Source: Micromussa lordhowensis
Lineage: Eukaryota > Cnidaria > Anthozoa > Scleractinia > Lobophylliidae
Direction of reading: 5' to 3'
DNA length: 64,000 nt
Assembly (NCBI GenBank): GCA_964020085.1
Contig: OZ026605.1
Span: forward strand, 26,785,998 to 26,849,997
This document shows positions 1 to 11,800 of this stretch, in pieces. The first letter of the stretch is position 1, and the number at the start of each line of letters is the position of its first letter. A program made the position numbers and the translations under genes. The notes under the pieces are model-generated. The model made no database searches and was not told where the DNA came from. It worked only from the letters and a program-made list of their open reading frames with translations.

Positions 1-71
1 CCCTACACCACGATGATGCACCTCCGAGGAGATGGGGGCTGTGAGACCCCTGGGCGCTCCGACTTCCGTAG

Positions 72-299
72 GGGTTTCAGAACCACCTGCAAAAATCTCC
101 GCGTCGAAGCCGAAGAGTCAATTGTGACATTGACTTGTTTTGTTCATGTACCATTCCAGAATGCTACGATAACATGATCGAATGTGACTTATACCTCGAG
201 TGGTTTCACATGGGCTGCGTAGACCTAAACGAGGAGTCGGAGGGAGAGTGGCGTTGCAAAGTCTGTAAACCACCATCAAAACGGCTTCGAAATATGTGA
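72..299 (+). CDS. Partial open frame ending in a PHD-like zinc finger
   Basis: The frame is open from just after a TAG at 69-71 to a TGA at 297-299. It reads FCSC, then CYDNMIECDLYLEWFHMGC, then WRCKVCKPP. This is the spacing of a PHD finger, the zinc module that usually reads histone H3 tails: Cys-x-Cys, Cys before Asp, the Trp-Phe-His-x2-Cys core and a final Cys-x2-Cys. The second cysteine of the usual CDxC pair is Tyr/Leu here, so one zinc ligand seems to be missing. An AG at 158-159 could be a splice acceptor, which would make this the last exon of a gene entering from the left; otherwise the frame is simply continuous. PHD fingers also occur in proteins carried by repeats, so this may be a host gene end or a transposon-borne fragment. 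No parent gene is recognised. Confidence 0.5.
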   Translation, partial: GFQNHLQKSPRRSRRVNCDIDLFCSCTIPECYDNMIECDLYLEWFHMGCVDLNEESEGEWRCKVCKPPSKRLRNM

Positions 300-1367
300 G
301 AACTGTTGTGGTCTAAGTCAAAATTAATTCAATAGATTATTTTTATGAAGCAGATCTAAATTTCGTTGTTGTTAATTTATTTATCGTTACGTAACATGAC
401 ATGAAATTTGAGTTTTTATTTAAATATAGCTTGTTAAAAATTCGCTTTAAATTAGTTATACTATAGAGAGAACTTTAAGTTATTGTTGAGAAAGTTTGGT
501 TTTCAAAATGTGTGTTACTTTAAGTAACAAAGATCATTTGAAAAGCAAAACTACCTAATATTTTCATTTTGCCTTTTTTGCAACTAAAAAAACAATATGC
601 AAAATAATTTTAACCTTAATCAAACTTGAAGAACGCTTATCTTCAGGGGGTGTAAATCAGCGAAAGGGGGTCAATGTCTGCTAGCGGATCTGGACCGGGG
701 GGTCCAAATCCGCGGCGGGGGGGAGGGGGTCCAAATCCGCTGTGACGCCGGGCTACTCTCGAAAAAATTGGGGGGAAGGTGTTGTGGCTCGCTTTTCCAC
801 GCTGAAACCTTACTCGACCTTACTCCATTTGAGACCAACATTAGCTAACCTAATACAGCTCAAATACTCTGGGTCGCAGAGACTTAAATGTGGGCCACTT
901 TGTCGGGGGTGGACCGGGGAGGAGCGGGGAAGATCTGAGGCATCTCGCATCTTGAACGTGAAAAATCAGTTGAGGAAGAGACCATCAAAATTGACCAAAA
1001 TTGAAGAACAAAATGGTCAGAGTCAGTAACCTATCAGCTCTAAACCATGCCATTTGGGTCCGGTAACAACATCTATGCGCCATTAGCTAACTAAAGTGTA
1101 CTGACTAGTACGACCTTTGGATGTTTTGAAATTGTAAGCAGCTACAGGCTAGTTATCGACAGCAAGTGGAGCACTCTCTCCTCCGCAGAAGCTCGAACGT
1201 TATTTATAGAAATCCACTGTGCGAAGTGGGTGCAGGTGTCGATACTTCCAAAAGCACCTTTACGTCTCTACAGGGGAGAGAGGGTTGCGCAAGCGTCCGC
1301 AAAGGGAGGTGTTAGGAGCTTTGGGGTTTCCTTTGAACCTTTTTTCAGTCAGGCATCCCGTATATCT
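300..1367. other. No gene seen; AT-rich then G-rich low-complexity stretch
   Basis: After the PHD frame the sequence is AT-rich to about 640. It then becomes G-rich around 645-745, with repeated TCCAAATCCGC units between long G runs. The short open frame at 742-1029 has no recognisable protein character and looks like translated repeat. Confidence 0.5.
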
Positions 1368-2565
1368 TATCTTAATTAGCCTGCGTAGCTTGGCGGTTTA
1401 AGCAATTCGAGCGGGCTAAAACGAGCGGCGAAGCCGCGAGGAGGAGCCTGGGGAAGAGACAACTGAGAAACCGCCTGCAAGGATGACCGGTATTTTTTTT
1501 GTTAGGCCAGTACGCTGGCGTACTGGCCATTCCCATTGGATCAGAAGGCTAATACGTCAATCAAAATTTTCGATAATCTCCCAAGGGACCGCTCCAACAA
1601 ACAACACTGATATTTGGCGCGTATTAACAAGAAAATGACAGAGAAAGCTCTCTCGTAAGCGTTATATCGCGCCTAAATATTCTTCGTGAAGATCGCGAAA
1701 TTGTTCTCAAATCTGAGCAAGAAACAGCTGTAAGCGAGTTACTTCATGGGAGAGATGTGATGGCCGTGTAAAATGAGGTTGACTAGCCTACACGACTCCT
1801 ACGGTTCGTGACATGTTGTGTCATGAAGAGGAGTTTTTGGTAGAGCTGAGCCGGTAGACTGTGCTATAGCAAATTTAGACGTCATTGGTCTGCATGGTTT
1901 CCGCTGTTATCGGCATGTCGCTTTGCAAAGTTTGACACCTCTGTAATTTGCCATGTGTTTATGCATTACAGGCTCATTTCGTTTGCAAGAGGACGTTACT
2001 AAAACGGGGAATGGGGAATGGGGAATGGGGAATGGGGAATGGGGAATGGGGAATGGGGAATGGGGAATGGGGAATGGGAAATTGAAAATGGGAAATTGAA
2101 AATGGGAAATTGAAAATGGGAAATTGAATTTTTTTTTGCTTAAACGGGGAATGGGGAATGGGAAATTGAGAGGGGAAATCGAATATGTTTTTACTAAAAA
2201 GGGAAATGGGAATTTCAAATTGGTGAGATTCTTGTTAAAGCGGAATTAAATTTTTTCAGCGGCTATTATCACTTTTTTTGGAAACGTTGTCCACGAAAAT
2301 AAAGGGGATTTACCGACAATAAGCAGCAAACGGGAGGGTGACCTTCCTTTTTCGTTATTTCAGTACCTGAGCAATTAACTAGAAGCGGATATATTTAAAT
2401 CTCGCTCTCAGCGGTCGAGCTTCCTGTGGTCAGCACCAATAATTGGGGACAAGATTAAAATATTGCGAGTATAAGCGCCAACAAAGGCAACGATGAAGAG
2501 AAGCGCTTAAATATGGAAAACCCATGGAAATTCATGACAGGGTATTTGTGGCATTACGCGCGGAG

Positions 2566-2790
2566 AATAATAGACCTTTTTCGCTTGTACATTTTGTTTT
2601 CCCAATACAGATCATGTGATGATACTCAGGAGATTTGATCTTTTGTTTTGTTCATTAAAAAGGGTACATTCAAGCATGAATATGCCTGCATGTACTCTTT
2701 CTAATGAACAAGACAAAGGATCAAATCTCCTGAGTATCATCACATGATCTGTATTGGGAAAACAAAATGTACAAGCGAAAAAGGTCTATT
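2566..2790. repeat. Long inverted repeat (MITE-like), innermost of three nested elements
   Basis: About 90-bp arms at roughly 2566-2657 and 2702-2790 are near-perfect reverse complements around a 44-bp centre. They share AATAGACCTTTTTCGCTTG, CCCAATACAGATCATGTGAT and CTCAGGAGATTTGATC on opposite strands. There is no coding capacity. The exact ends and any TSD are not resolved. Confidence 0.75.
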
Positions 2791-3250
2791 ATGCAAGTTA
2801 CCGCGGGAAACCTGTCAAATTCATTACCTTCGTGGCGCGTCTGCCGGAGGAAACGAGCGCCGGTAATAATAGGCTTTTTTCAGTTGCGCTACCCTACTGC
2901 CCACTAGCTCTCAGAAAGGGCGGCCAGTTTTCGGAATGAAACAAGGACAGTGATTACCCATTAGAATGTACAACTTCTTTTAAACTGTCATTTTATTAAG
3001 TTACAAATGAACATGAAATAACTTTTTAATTAAGAAAAGTTAAAGTTCTTGCTATGACTAGTTTATATCTACCAAACAAATAACGTTGGTTTTACATGTT
3101 TTTTTTCCCCTGGATTAGCAAAACCTTGATTAAGCTATTTTTAACTCAAATTCACTACAGGTGATATCAACACTAATAAACTCTGTTTCGGAAAAGAGAA
3201 TTAAATATTTGTCTCGGTAATTGAGGACTCAAGAAAATTTAGAGGCTTTT

Positions 3251-3303
3251 TCAGAACAAAGAGAATGACATATCATGCTGATATGTCATTCTCTTTGTTC
3301 TGA
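3251..3303. repeat. Perfect 25-bp hairpin with 3-base loop
   Basis: TCAGAACAAAGAGAATGACA begins the left arm. After TATCA, a TGC loop and TGATA, the exact reverse complement follows. It lies inside the nested transposon, just before its right terminal repeat. Confidence 0.85.
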
Positions 3304-4291
3304 TCATATCATGCTGATCATATCATCCAATTTCCCTTTTTAGTAAAAACATATTCGATTTCCCATTTTCAATTTCCCCTCTCAATTTCCCATTCCCCAT
3401 TCCCCGTTTTAGTAAAAAAAAAGTTCAATTTCCCATTTTCAATTTCCCATTTTCAAATTCCCATTCCCCATTCCCCATTCCCCATTCCCCATTCCCCGTT
3501 TTAGTAACGTCCTTTGCAAGACATGTCTCCAGGAATTTGCTTTCGAGGAACAAAATATGAAATTTACCGTGAACATGTTGCTGACTTGCATCATATAGTG
3601 TGACGCCGGGCCCGGCTGTTTGATTAAAACTGCATGCAAGTACAGTATGTAGATTCTTATCGCGGATATCATTTGTCCTCTTCGGAGACGCCGTAGCTTT
3701 ACTTCGAGAAAGCTATACGTTTGTCTAGAAACGTTCTTATGTTTCTTTCATATATCTGATCGACCTTATGTTTCTCGAGCTCGATGTATAGGTTTATTCC
3801 TCCTTTTGCTCGTTCTGACACCACATGATTCAAACGTAGCTGTTCACGCGCAAATCTGTTGACTGTGTTGCGTGTTGTATATGCCGTTCAGGCAACTGCG
3901 ATGAAATGTAAGAGATCTTCTTAAATTCTCTGAATTTGATTTTAAGCAGACAACAACAAATTCGACAATTATCTTTTTCATTTCTATCGATTCCGTCTTT
4001 GAGAGACTTTTTCGGCGTATTGCCCTTTGCCGCCATCGAGCAAACACCGCATCGCATAGTACTGTTTGATGTGTTTACCTGTTACCATTTCGCGGCAAAT
4101 TGGAAGTTTCATATTACGACCTGCGCTGATTGGCTGGGATAACACGATCCACAAACCTGTCATCAGGTTGACAAAATATGTCATTGGGGGCGGCAATAAA
4201 AAATGTAGGTCATCCGGGCAGGCGGTTCCTCGCGGCTCGTTTTAACGCGCTCGAATTGCTAACCGCCAAGCTACGCAGGCTATATCTTAAT

Positions 4292-5802
4292 AATCCCTTC
4301 GAGCTTTCCCCCAAAAAACCCCTCTCCGTTAGGGCCAAAAATGAATGTAACATAGAATTCGTTTGTAGACGAATCATTAGCAAAATCGGAGAATCTTTGA
4401 ATTCAAGTTATATCGCGCAAAAACATCATCACTACTTTGCCTCGAATAATCATTCACTCTTGTTCAAATAATCTTAATTTATTCTTTACTTGCGACAAAA
4501 AATAAAACATGATAGAAATATACAACAAAGAAAACCACCGGAGTTTTTACGACCGTTCTACAAACCAACATGTCATAAAACAAGACGGCTTTAATAGCTG
4601 GTATTTACCGTGTACAACTGGTTCATGTCATTGAATAGTAACATATTTATACTTAATACTTTAAACCAATAAAATTATCTTGCGGTAATCAATAACTCTT
4701 TGAAGGAGCTCAGTTACGGTATGGCCACACAAAAAATTGCCTCTAAATTGAATGAAACCTGAAAATAATAATTTGCTAAGATAAAAAAACACCAAAGAGA
4801 TAATAATAAACCATAAAGGAACAAGGATGTTTCAGTAAAGTAATAAAACTGGCCTGTGTGATTTTATTACCACCATCTCTGAGGTCGTTTTGATTATCGT
4901 ATTTTCAATTTCTTTTTCACTCCGTGTCATTTTTGTGGAAAAAGACAAGAAAAATGTCTACCCTTAAGAAGTACGTTTTTTCCGAGGTAAATCAACTTCG
5001 AAAAAGTACTCCAGCACAAATTTACATTTACTCTTTTTCGAAGGTTGATTTTTCGCTTGGTACAAGCCTAAATAAGTTCAATTTGTATAACCTCACAGCT
5101 ATTTATTTTCTCAAGGGCAAAGTCGACTTTGCATCACCTAAGAGAATTTATTAATAAATACCTTTACGTGTTTTCTCGGAGTCGATTAAAGGAATGTAAC
5201 GTGGCGACTCACGGTTTGAACCACAAGCGCGCCATCAGGTTAGAAATTTAACGGTTATGACAAGGATTTGCCTTTTTTTAAATGCGCGTGGACTGTTCGC
5301 TATTTAAACGTCATTGCGAGAATCTCAACCAAGACAAGTGCATGTAATAGACTACAGACATGATTGTTTCATTGCCTAAACAGGGAACCCAATCAATCAA
5401 TTAACGCATGATTTTCGCAGCTCATCGACAGCTTTGTAAAGGGTAAAAAATAATAAACATTTTTTCTCGAGCTCGAAAGCAACTTAGCCCCGATCATCCT
5501 CTTACGCACTTGAGCGCATACATCTGTTCTCGTGTCTCTTCCCGAACAAGCGCAGCAAGAAAACAACCCTTACAATCAAACTGTATAATCAACACGACCA
5601 GTTTAAATTCAGTTTAGCTATACAAAAGCCATATTTGATGTGGTACCAAATCGTATAATGACCATTCATTTGTAGTGTTCATTGTCTGTGGTTCGGCAAT
5701 GACATGAGTTCATCATATCTGTTCACTGCTCCTGTACAAACACGAGTGTTAAACGCCACACTCATTCAGCTCATAATCTTTTTCTTGAGATCATCGCCTG
5801 CG
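4292..5802. other. Gene-free AT-rich intergenic stretch
   Basis: No exon or RNA gene is recognised. At about 4725-4850 there is a degenerate copy of the repeat seen at 40129-40365 (shared CCTCTAAATTGAA and AGAGATAATAATAAACCATAAAGGA). At 4987-5051 there is a small inverted repeat around AAATCAACTTCGAAAAAG. Confidence 0.5.
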
Positions 5803-5808
5803 TTTATT
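5803..5808 (-). promoter_or_regulatory. Candidate poly(A) signal AATAAA of the eRF3 gene
   Basis: TTTATT on the plus strand reads AATAAA on the minus strand, about 36 bases past the eRF3 stop codon. It is canonical and plausibly placed, but its use is not shown. Confidence 0.5.
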
Positions 5809-5843
5809 GTTTTGAAAGGCATCAGTTTGTAGATTCATTCCAT

Positions 5844-8800
5844 TTAGGGTATTAGCTTTAAAACTTTGCCGATGGCGATGGTCTTGCCTGAAAAAAGGAA
5901 GAAAAAGAAGAGAGGAGTTGATGTACCGGTACGATTGGATTTAGCACCCTGTCCCAGTTGTTCAAATGATGTACATAGCGTTTTAGTAAATTCTCAGCTC
6001 CGACTATTGCGTTTCTAGCTTTTTGATTGGCTAAAAAACTCCGACTATGAGCCAATAGTCGGAGTTTTACGTCATATGGAAAATAGTGTGCCAAGCTTAA
6101 AAATTTTCCGCACGAAGTTTTCAACTTCAGCCCTCTATAATGGCCGAAATAAAAATCGGCGGCAAAACCCGGTTTGAGAATTTACTAAAACAATTATTCC
6201 ATTCGCCCTTGTTGGATATGAAGTGATTATAACCAACTCGCGCTACGCGCTCGTTGGTTATTTTATCACTTCATATCCAACTCGGGCTCATGGAATAATT
6301 GTTATATAGTCTTGTCTCATCAGTCTATTCTTCATGTCAATATCTTGAATGTCACTTTCAGCATAGAGGCAATTATTAAGAACAAACAGGGACGCTTATT
6401 GGTCGTTTAGCCCCCATCCTGAAGTCGAAAAGACTATCTATTTCTCGTTCTTTAAGCGTGAATGGGGCCTAGTTGACTTGTGGTTGGGGGCTAACAGGCT
6501 AGGGGCTAATCGGCTTGGGGGCTAAACGACTGGTAACCAAAAGGTGCCCTGCAGGAGAGTCATGGTGGTTCCAGTAACCCCTAGTGTACCATCTGCGATA
6601 AAACCACTTTGTTCGGGAGTTTTTCGTTTTTAAAATTCAATATTAATGGCATTTTTACAGTACCTTCGTCTCTGAGTGTAAATCTTCCCATCTGAGGGAA
6701 GTCGGCAAACTTTTCTATACAGACCACTCCAGTTGTTTGTAGTCGGGCTATTGCTATGTTATCTTGTTTGATGAATCTCGGTCTCTCCTTCTGTTTCTTC
6801 CCTGTTTTCCTGTCAACTAACGCTATTAAACGCTACAAAATGTACAAAACAAAATTTGAAAATTAACGCGTAGCTTTTTCAAAAAGACAAAGCGTTTCGT
6901 TTCCGGGGCCCGTTTCTCGAAAGCTTCGGAAAGTTTTCGGGCCCGCAGAGCCATTTTTAGTTCATCTGTATACACCTGAAATTTCTTTTGTAAAGAAAAC
7001 CTCTGTTTATATTAATAATACCAATATAAAACAGCCCTGTAATCATAGGAGCTTCGAGATTTTGCTATGGCTTTCCGGGTGCGAAAACTTGTCGGGACCT
7101 TCGAGAAACGGGCCCCTGGAATGGCATAAACTAAAGGTAAAAGTAAAGTCTGCGTCACACCAATGGCCTATACTGCCATAACTATTTTATTTATTTATTT
7201 AATGATTGTCATACACACTGGTCACAATACTTATACAGCGTCTTACACTACTAACAAGGCTAGTACATTTACTTACACTACTTACAACAGCCAGTGCTTA
7301 TTACCCTGGTTCCTGTAGCATGATGCGACTAGAAGTATTTCTACTCCCGCATGCATGGGATGCTAGTCAATCACAGAGCTATCCCCCCAGCATTAGATGG
7401 CAATGCCCGTCATCTATTGTATTTTCGCAATGGGACGCTAGCTGAATCTCCTATTTTCAGCCATTTGTCTAACGCCAAGTTTAATGGTACTAATTTTCGA
7501 TACAAAGGTCAAACACAGGTACAAGGAATCATATTTATCTTATATCAAATATGATTTCTTTTTTTTCGCAAGGCGATTTATCCTTACAAGTCATGTCGTT
7601 TTTGGAAGCCCATCTTAAAATAAATTAGAAGACACAAAAACAAAGAATACACAGTTACATTATCTTACCATAAATGTACATTCTTCTATGACGTTGTGAA
7701 TATGTAGAACAGCGCTGTAACCTGCACAAATGATGGACTTATGCTCAAGAATTACCACCTAAAAATAAAACAATGGTGATCACTTTTAGCTAAATCTGTC
7801 ACCCCCTGGTTATCCTTGGAGCATGCAATGCAAAACACCGTTGAAAGTTTGGTTTTCAGAAAGAAAAGTGTTGGATAAGAAGAAATCTCTTCTTGAGCAG
7901 GCAGCCTGGCCAAGTGGTTCGGGCGCCGGACTTGAAATCCGGAGGTTGCGAGTTCAAGCTGGTCAGCCTCCTGCCAATTGGGATTTTTAACCGCGTTATG
8001 TTCATTTATATTATTTGTTTCATTTTTTTGTTACCATTGGCCCTGAAAAATCCCACTGGGGAGGGGTCAATTGAGTTTTTTTCATCCTTTAGTGTGCTGT
8101 ACCACTCTAAAACTAGTTATCAATTATATTCTAGCTCGCCCTTCCTGTAAAGAAAGATCAAAAGTGTTCATTTATTACACAGATATGCTACACACTAAAA
8201 TGTCTAAATTATTAGATAGAGTGTACGACCTATTTGTAACTTACCTGAGCTTCAAATGTTGTGACTGTATGGCATAAGTTGTCCGGTGCACAGAGCACAA
8301 ATCCTGGAGAAACATCCTACAAACACAAAGACGCTATTGTGATCAGTTTGCCTGGCAGCACATTTGTCGTAGAACAAGCTTCTCACAAATTGACAAACCT
8401 GATTCTTTACACAGGGCCTGTGGGGGAGGGGGGGGGGGGGAATTGTTTGTGTTCTCTATCTTTTGTTTCGTTTGGCCAATTATAAAGAACCTTGTGATTG
8501 GTGCAGGGTGCCCCAGAAAACACGCTTGTGTTAAATCTCTTGCTAAGTTGACTGGTATTGTAAATCTAAAAATTTATGATGATCTCCAGATCACTTGAAG
8601 GAGCTATAAAGGCTCAGAAGTTGAAAGGTGAAAATATTAGCATACATGATCCATGTAAATCTTCTCCATCCTTCACCATTCTTGTTTCGTTAAGGTTTAT
8701 CATCATCTCTTTGGTGTTTTTCTATCTCGGGAAACTACTATTCTTAGGTTTCCTTCAATTTAAAGGTAATTTTGTATGCGGACAAAATGACTCAAAATGT

Positions 8801-11800
8801 CATGTTTGTGCTCCTTTAATCTCATTGACGGTGTGAGATATAATTTAAATAGTCGTACATCATCATCATCATCATCATCAAATAATTTCAATAGTGGTAC
8901 AAACCTCTTCTTCAACTCCTCTCAATTTAAGTTTAACATTATCTCCAGCCACTGCTCCTGACATTTCCTCTTCATCAAATATGATTCCTAACACCTCTAC
9001 TGAAACCTGTATGTAATAAAGTTACCTCAGTACGATCACAGTTTAAGGACCTATATGAGTCTGATGACTGAGCTGGCCATGTTACCAAGATCTCACCTCA
9101 CTCCTATTTTCTTTGTTAAAATTTCGATGTGTTCATATGAGAAGGCAGGTCGGGCAGCTCAATTACTAAGATCTTGTTTTCTACAACCAATACCTTGGCA
9201 ACCAGGATCAAAATTCTTCCAAAATTCTCCAAGACAAAACCACGCTTGCTTTAGCAACAATGACATAAAAATAGCATAATTGTTGTCTTGTATGTATTTC
9301 CGCTTCAGTGTGCAAATTATCTTCACTAGTAAAGTCACAAGAGTCAATAAGGCTATGATAGTCATTCACTGAATTTCATCCTGGTGTACAGGGCTGAAAT
9401 TCTTCATATGAACAGGCAACAAAATTCATCCTGGTTTACTGAGCCAACTCCGTTACTGGGCTCATGTGACGAGGCCATAGTAGTTAACTTTTATTAATAA
9501 TGTTTTAGTTATAAAACTATAAGCTATAAAGTGTTGTAAACCATCAAAGTACATGCAAATCTAGATGGAAGTTTGGGAGAACAAAACAAAATGCTGTGGG
9601 AACAAGAGCTACAGGTATGCATGTCAACACCTTTTTTGAGCTCTCTCAAAAAGAAAACATTTTTGTGGCAAGTTTTTAATTATAAAATTAATTCATCACC
9701 TTGTTGGGCATTAAAAGCAGTGAACTTCCCTTGGTAAGCTTTCCAGACTCCACTTTACCAAGTACCACAGTTCCCATGTCCTGTAATTACGTACAAAATA
9801 GACCATTATTATTACAACAAATTTTGAAGCATTCAAACAAATCAAATAGAGCATGCTCTAGTAGGCAGACAACCCTCTTCATACACTCAATATAAAATTT
9901 GTGTGATAGCCTGTGTAGCTGGCTGGGTTCGCGAACGAGCGATATTTGGCGAAAGGGCCACCATTTTTTCCTCACGACCTGCGAGGAAATTTGCAAGCGG
10001 CGAAGCCATAAGTGAAACTCACCAATCTCCTCATGCCTTTGTCACTTGCATTCACGGCTTTGCCACCAAAACAAAAGCACTCATGCGCAAAATCTCACCA
10101 GCTACGCAGGCTGTTTGCGTGACCTTTCCACATGATTTTCTCAATCATTAAGAAATGACACTCAGTGCATGCAGAAGTGATGACATTTAGTCATAGTCAT
10201 AGTCATTTTTCTTGGACAATTCTGTCCAAGGGGGAAAGGTGCAATGAGGTAAACCCTATCTAAAGCACCAACCCATGAGACAAGGCCAGACCACAACACC
10301 GGGAATGACGTGCCCTACTCTTTTCGATAAGAATGATGTCTTGGCTTTCCTGGACATAGCAAAAGAAATTAACAGGTGTAGAAGGTAAAAGAGGTACATG
10401 TAACTAAAATCAGTACAGAATGAGTGGGGAGTGAGAAGAATCAGTAGAAGTGAAACGAGGTGTGAGCACAAGGGGGTGGTGGGAGTAAGTGAAATCTTTC
10501 CTGTTTGCTGTTGTTCTTTTGGGCTGTGATACATGCAATCAAGTGAAAATTCCAGTATATCATTAAAAATGGATGCAGTGTGAAATGAATGCTTAAGTAT
10601 AATTCTTGTTTGCAAAACCATTGCTTGTTATAAGCCTTGCCATCCAGCATACAAATCCTTTTATTATTACCGGTATTTCAAACCTCCACAAAATCTGACA
10701 CTTGAACACTCATTCACCATTCAAAGTCTGACATTGCATTTCAGTATGATATGACAGTGTCTGCAACCTCAGGCTATGAGTACAACATATGTACTGTAAC
10801 ACAATAAAGTTGTTCACACCTTGTATCTTTCTGAAATCGGTATTCTAAGTGGGCCGTCTATAGACCGTGACAGTGATGGTAGTTCATCTATATATTCCAA
10901 GAAAGACTTGCCGCTGGAACACAAGACAGTCAAGTTGAATTCTTATTTAAACATCTTACAGTTCTGTAGTCTTTTATTAGTGACACTTTTGTCAAGAATA
11001 ATCAGAAAAATAGTACAATCATGTACATGCTTGTACTCTCGCAGTGGACAGAGTACTTGGAAAGCAAAAAATTGCCTGATTTGCAACTTCTATGATAAAT
11101 TAGAATAGCAATGTACTGCTAAAAACATTTAACATGTAGTTTACTTTATTTCTTTTCCTCAACTCCAATTTCATCAATGTCAGCGAGTTTTTAGTTCCGT
11201 TGCATATAATATCCCAAAGAGATTGTAACAGTTTAACAAGACTGTACTTGATCCATCCACAACAAATACTTAAGATGGATATTCTTGTTGCCTCACAAGT
11301 CCAGACTGACCCAAAGTACTTTACTATCCATTCTGGAAGCGGCAAAAGCTTTCTCTGGGGGCAAAATGTGCCTTTGTGTTTGAACTCTTCACTTAAAACA
11401 CCAATAAAGACAATAAAGACACAAGACAATGTAATGGGGCAATAGTGCGCAGGTAATCTACTGGAAAGGCTCGGATAAAAGCCCACTGACCGGATAAAAC
11501 CCACCAGATGGGGTGCCCAATGCCTCCTGTACTGCAAGGAGGACATTGTTGCTGGAATGATCACATGGGGCCAAGCTAACCCAGCCAGAGAAGACGGGGC
11601 TCCAGCACAGGGCTGAAGGGGTGCTGCAGGCAGCAATTCCCCGCCCTTAAACATTTTTTAAAAGTTATTAGTTGTATGTTATTAACAAAAGTTAACAAGA
11701 ATAAACTGGGGGCTTGGGAAGCCCTAACAACAAGGAGAGAAAACTCCCTGAAAGTTCCAAGTACTGGTAAATGCAAATTGTTACAAGTTAAGAGGGTGGG

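Larger units (their letters stand above)
1991..3512. mobile_element. Nested transposon whose terminal inverted repeats are GGGGAATG minisatellites
   Basis: Both ends start GGACGTTACTAAAACGGGG on opposite strands and continue for about 200 bp. The repeat units are GGGGAAT followed by GGGAAATTGAAAAT-type units, then a block around GTTTTTACTAAAAAGGGAAA. The number of units differs between the two ends. The 9-bp duplication TTTGCAAGA is perfect at 1982-1990 and 3513-3521. No transposase frame is seen; the 103-codon minus frame at 1907-2218 is only the translated repeat. It sits inside the element at 1377-4282 and itself contains an inverted repeat at 2566-2790. The G runs could form G-quadruplexes. 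Confidence 0.85.
1377..4282. mobile_element. Outer DNA transposon, ends TAGCCTGCGTAGC, 9-bp TSD (nested host element)
   Basis: The left end TAGCCTGCGTAGC (1377) and the right end GCTACGCAGGCTA (to 4282) are perfect inverted repeats. Imperfect inverted similarity continues inward for roughly 100 bp (CTTGGCGGTT, AGCAATTCGAGCG, AAAACGAG, CCGCGAGG, AACCGCCTGC, GGATGACC). Perfect copies of TATCTTAAT flank it at 1368-1376 and 4283-4291, a 9-bp target-site duplication. A TSD of 9 bp with long inverted repeats is typical of Mutator-like elements; the superfamily is inferred. No transposase is seen, so it is non-autonomous. Much of its 2.9 kb is a second element inserted at 1991-3512. Two shorter relatives lie at 9907-10113 and 48253-48555. 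Confidence 0.8.

Noticed and set aside
742..1029. 95-codon plus-strand frame
   Set aside because: It starts in a G-rich repeat, has no domain character and no splice context.
1991..2200. CRISPR-like array
   Set aside because: The repeats are contiguous short units without spacers, in an animal genome, and they form a transposon end.
1907..2218. 103-codon minus-strand frame with repeated FPIPHSP-type units
   Set aside because: It is the translated GGGGAATG minisatellite in the transposon end, not a protein.
7897..7975. Functional tRNA-Ser(TGA) gene
   Set aside because: The acceptor stem pairs only for five bases and the following sequence continues as a SINE body.
11100..11654. 184-codon open frame on the minus strand
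   Set aside because: It lies wholly in the eRF3 intron between 10820-10913 and 12140-12221. It has no recognisable motif and a composition typical of translated non-coding DNA.
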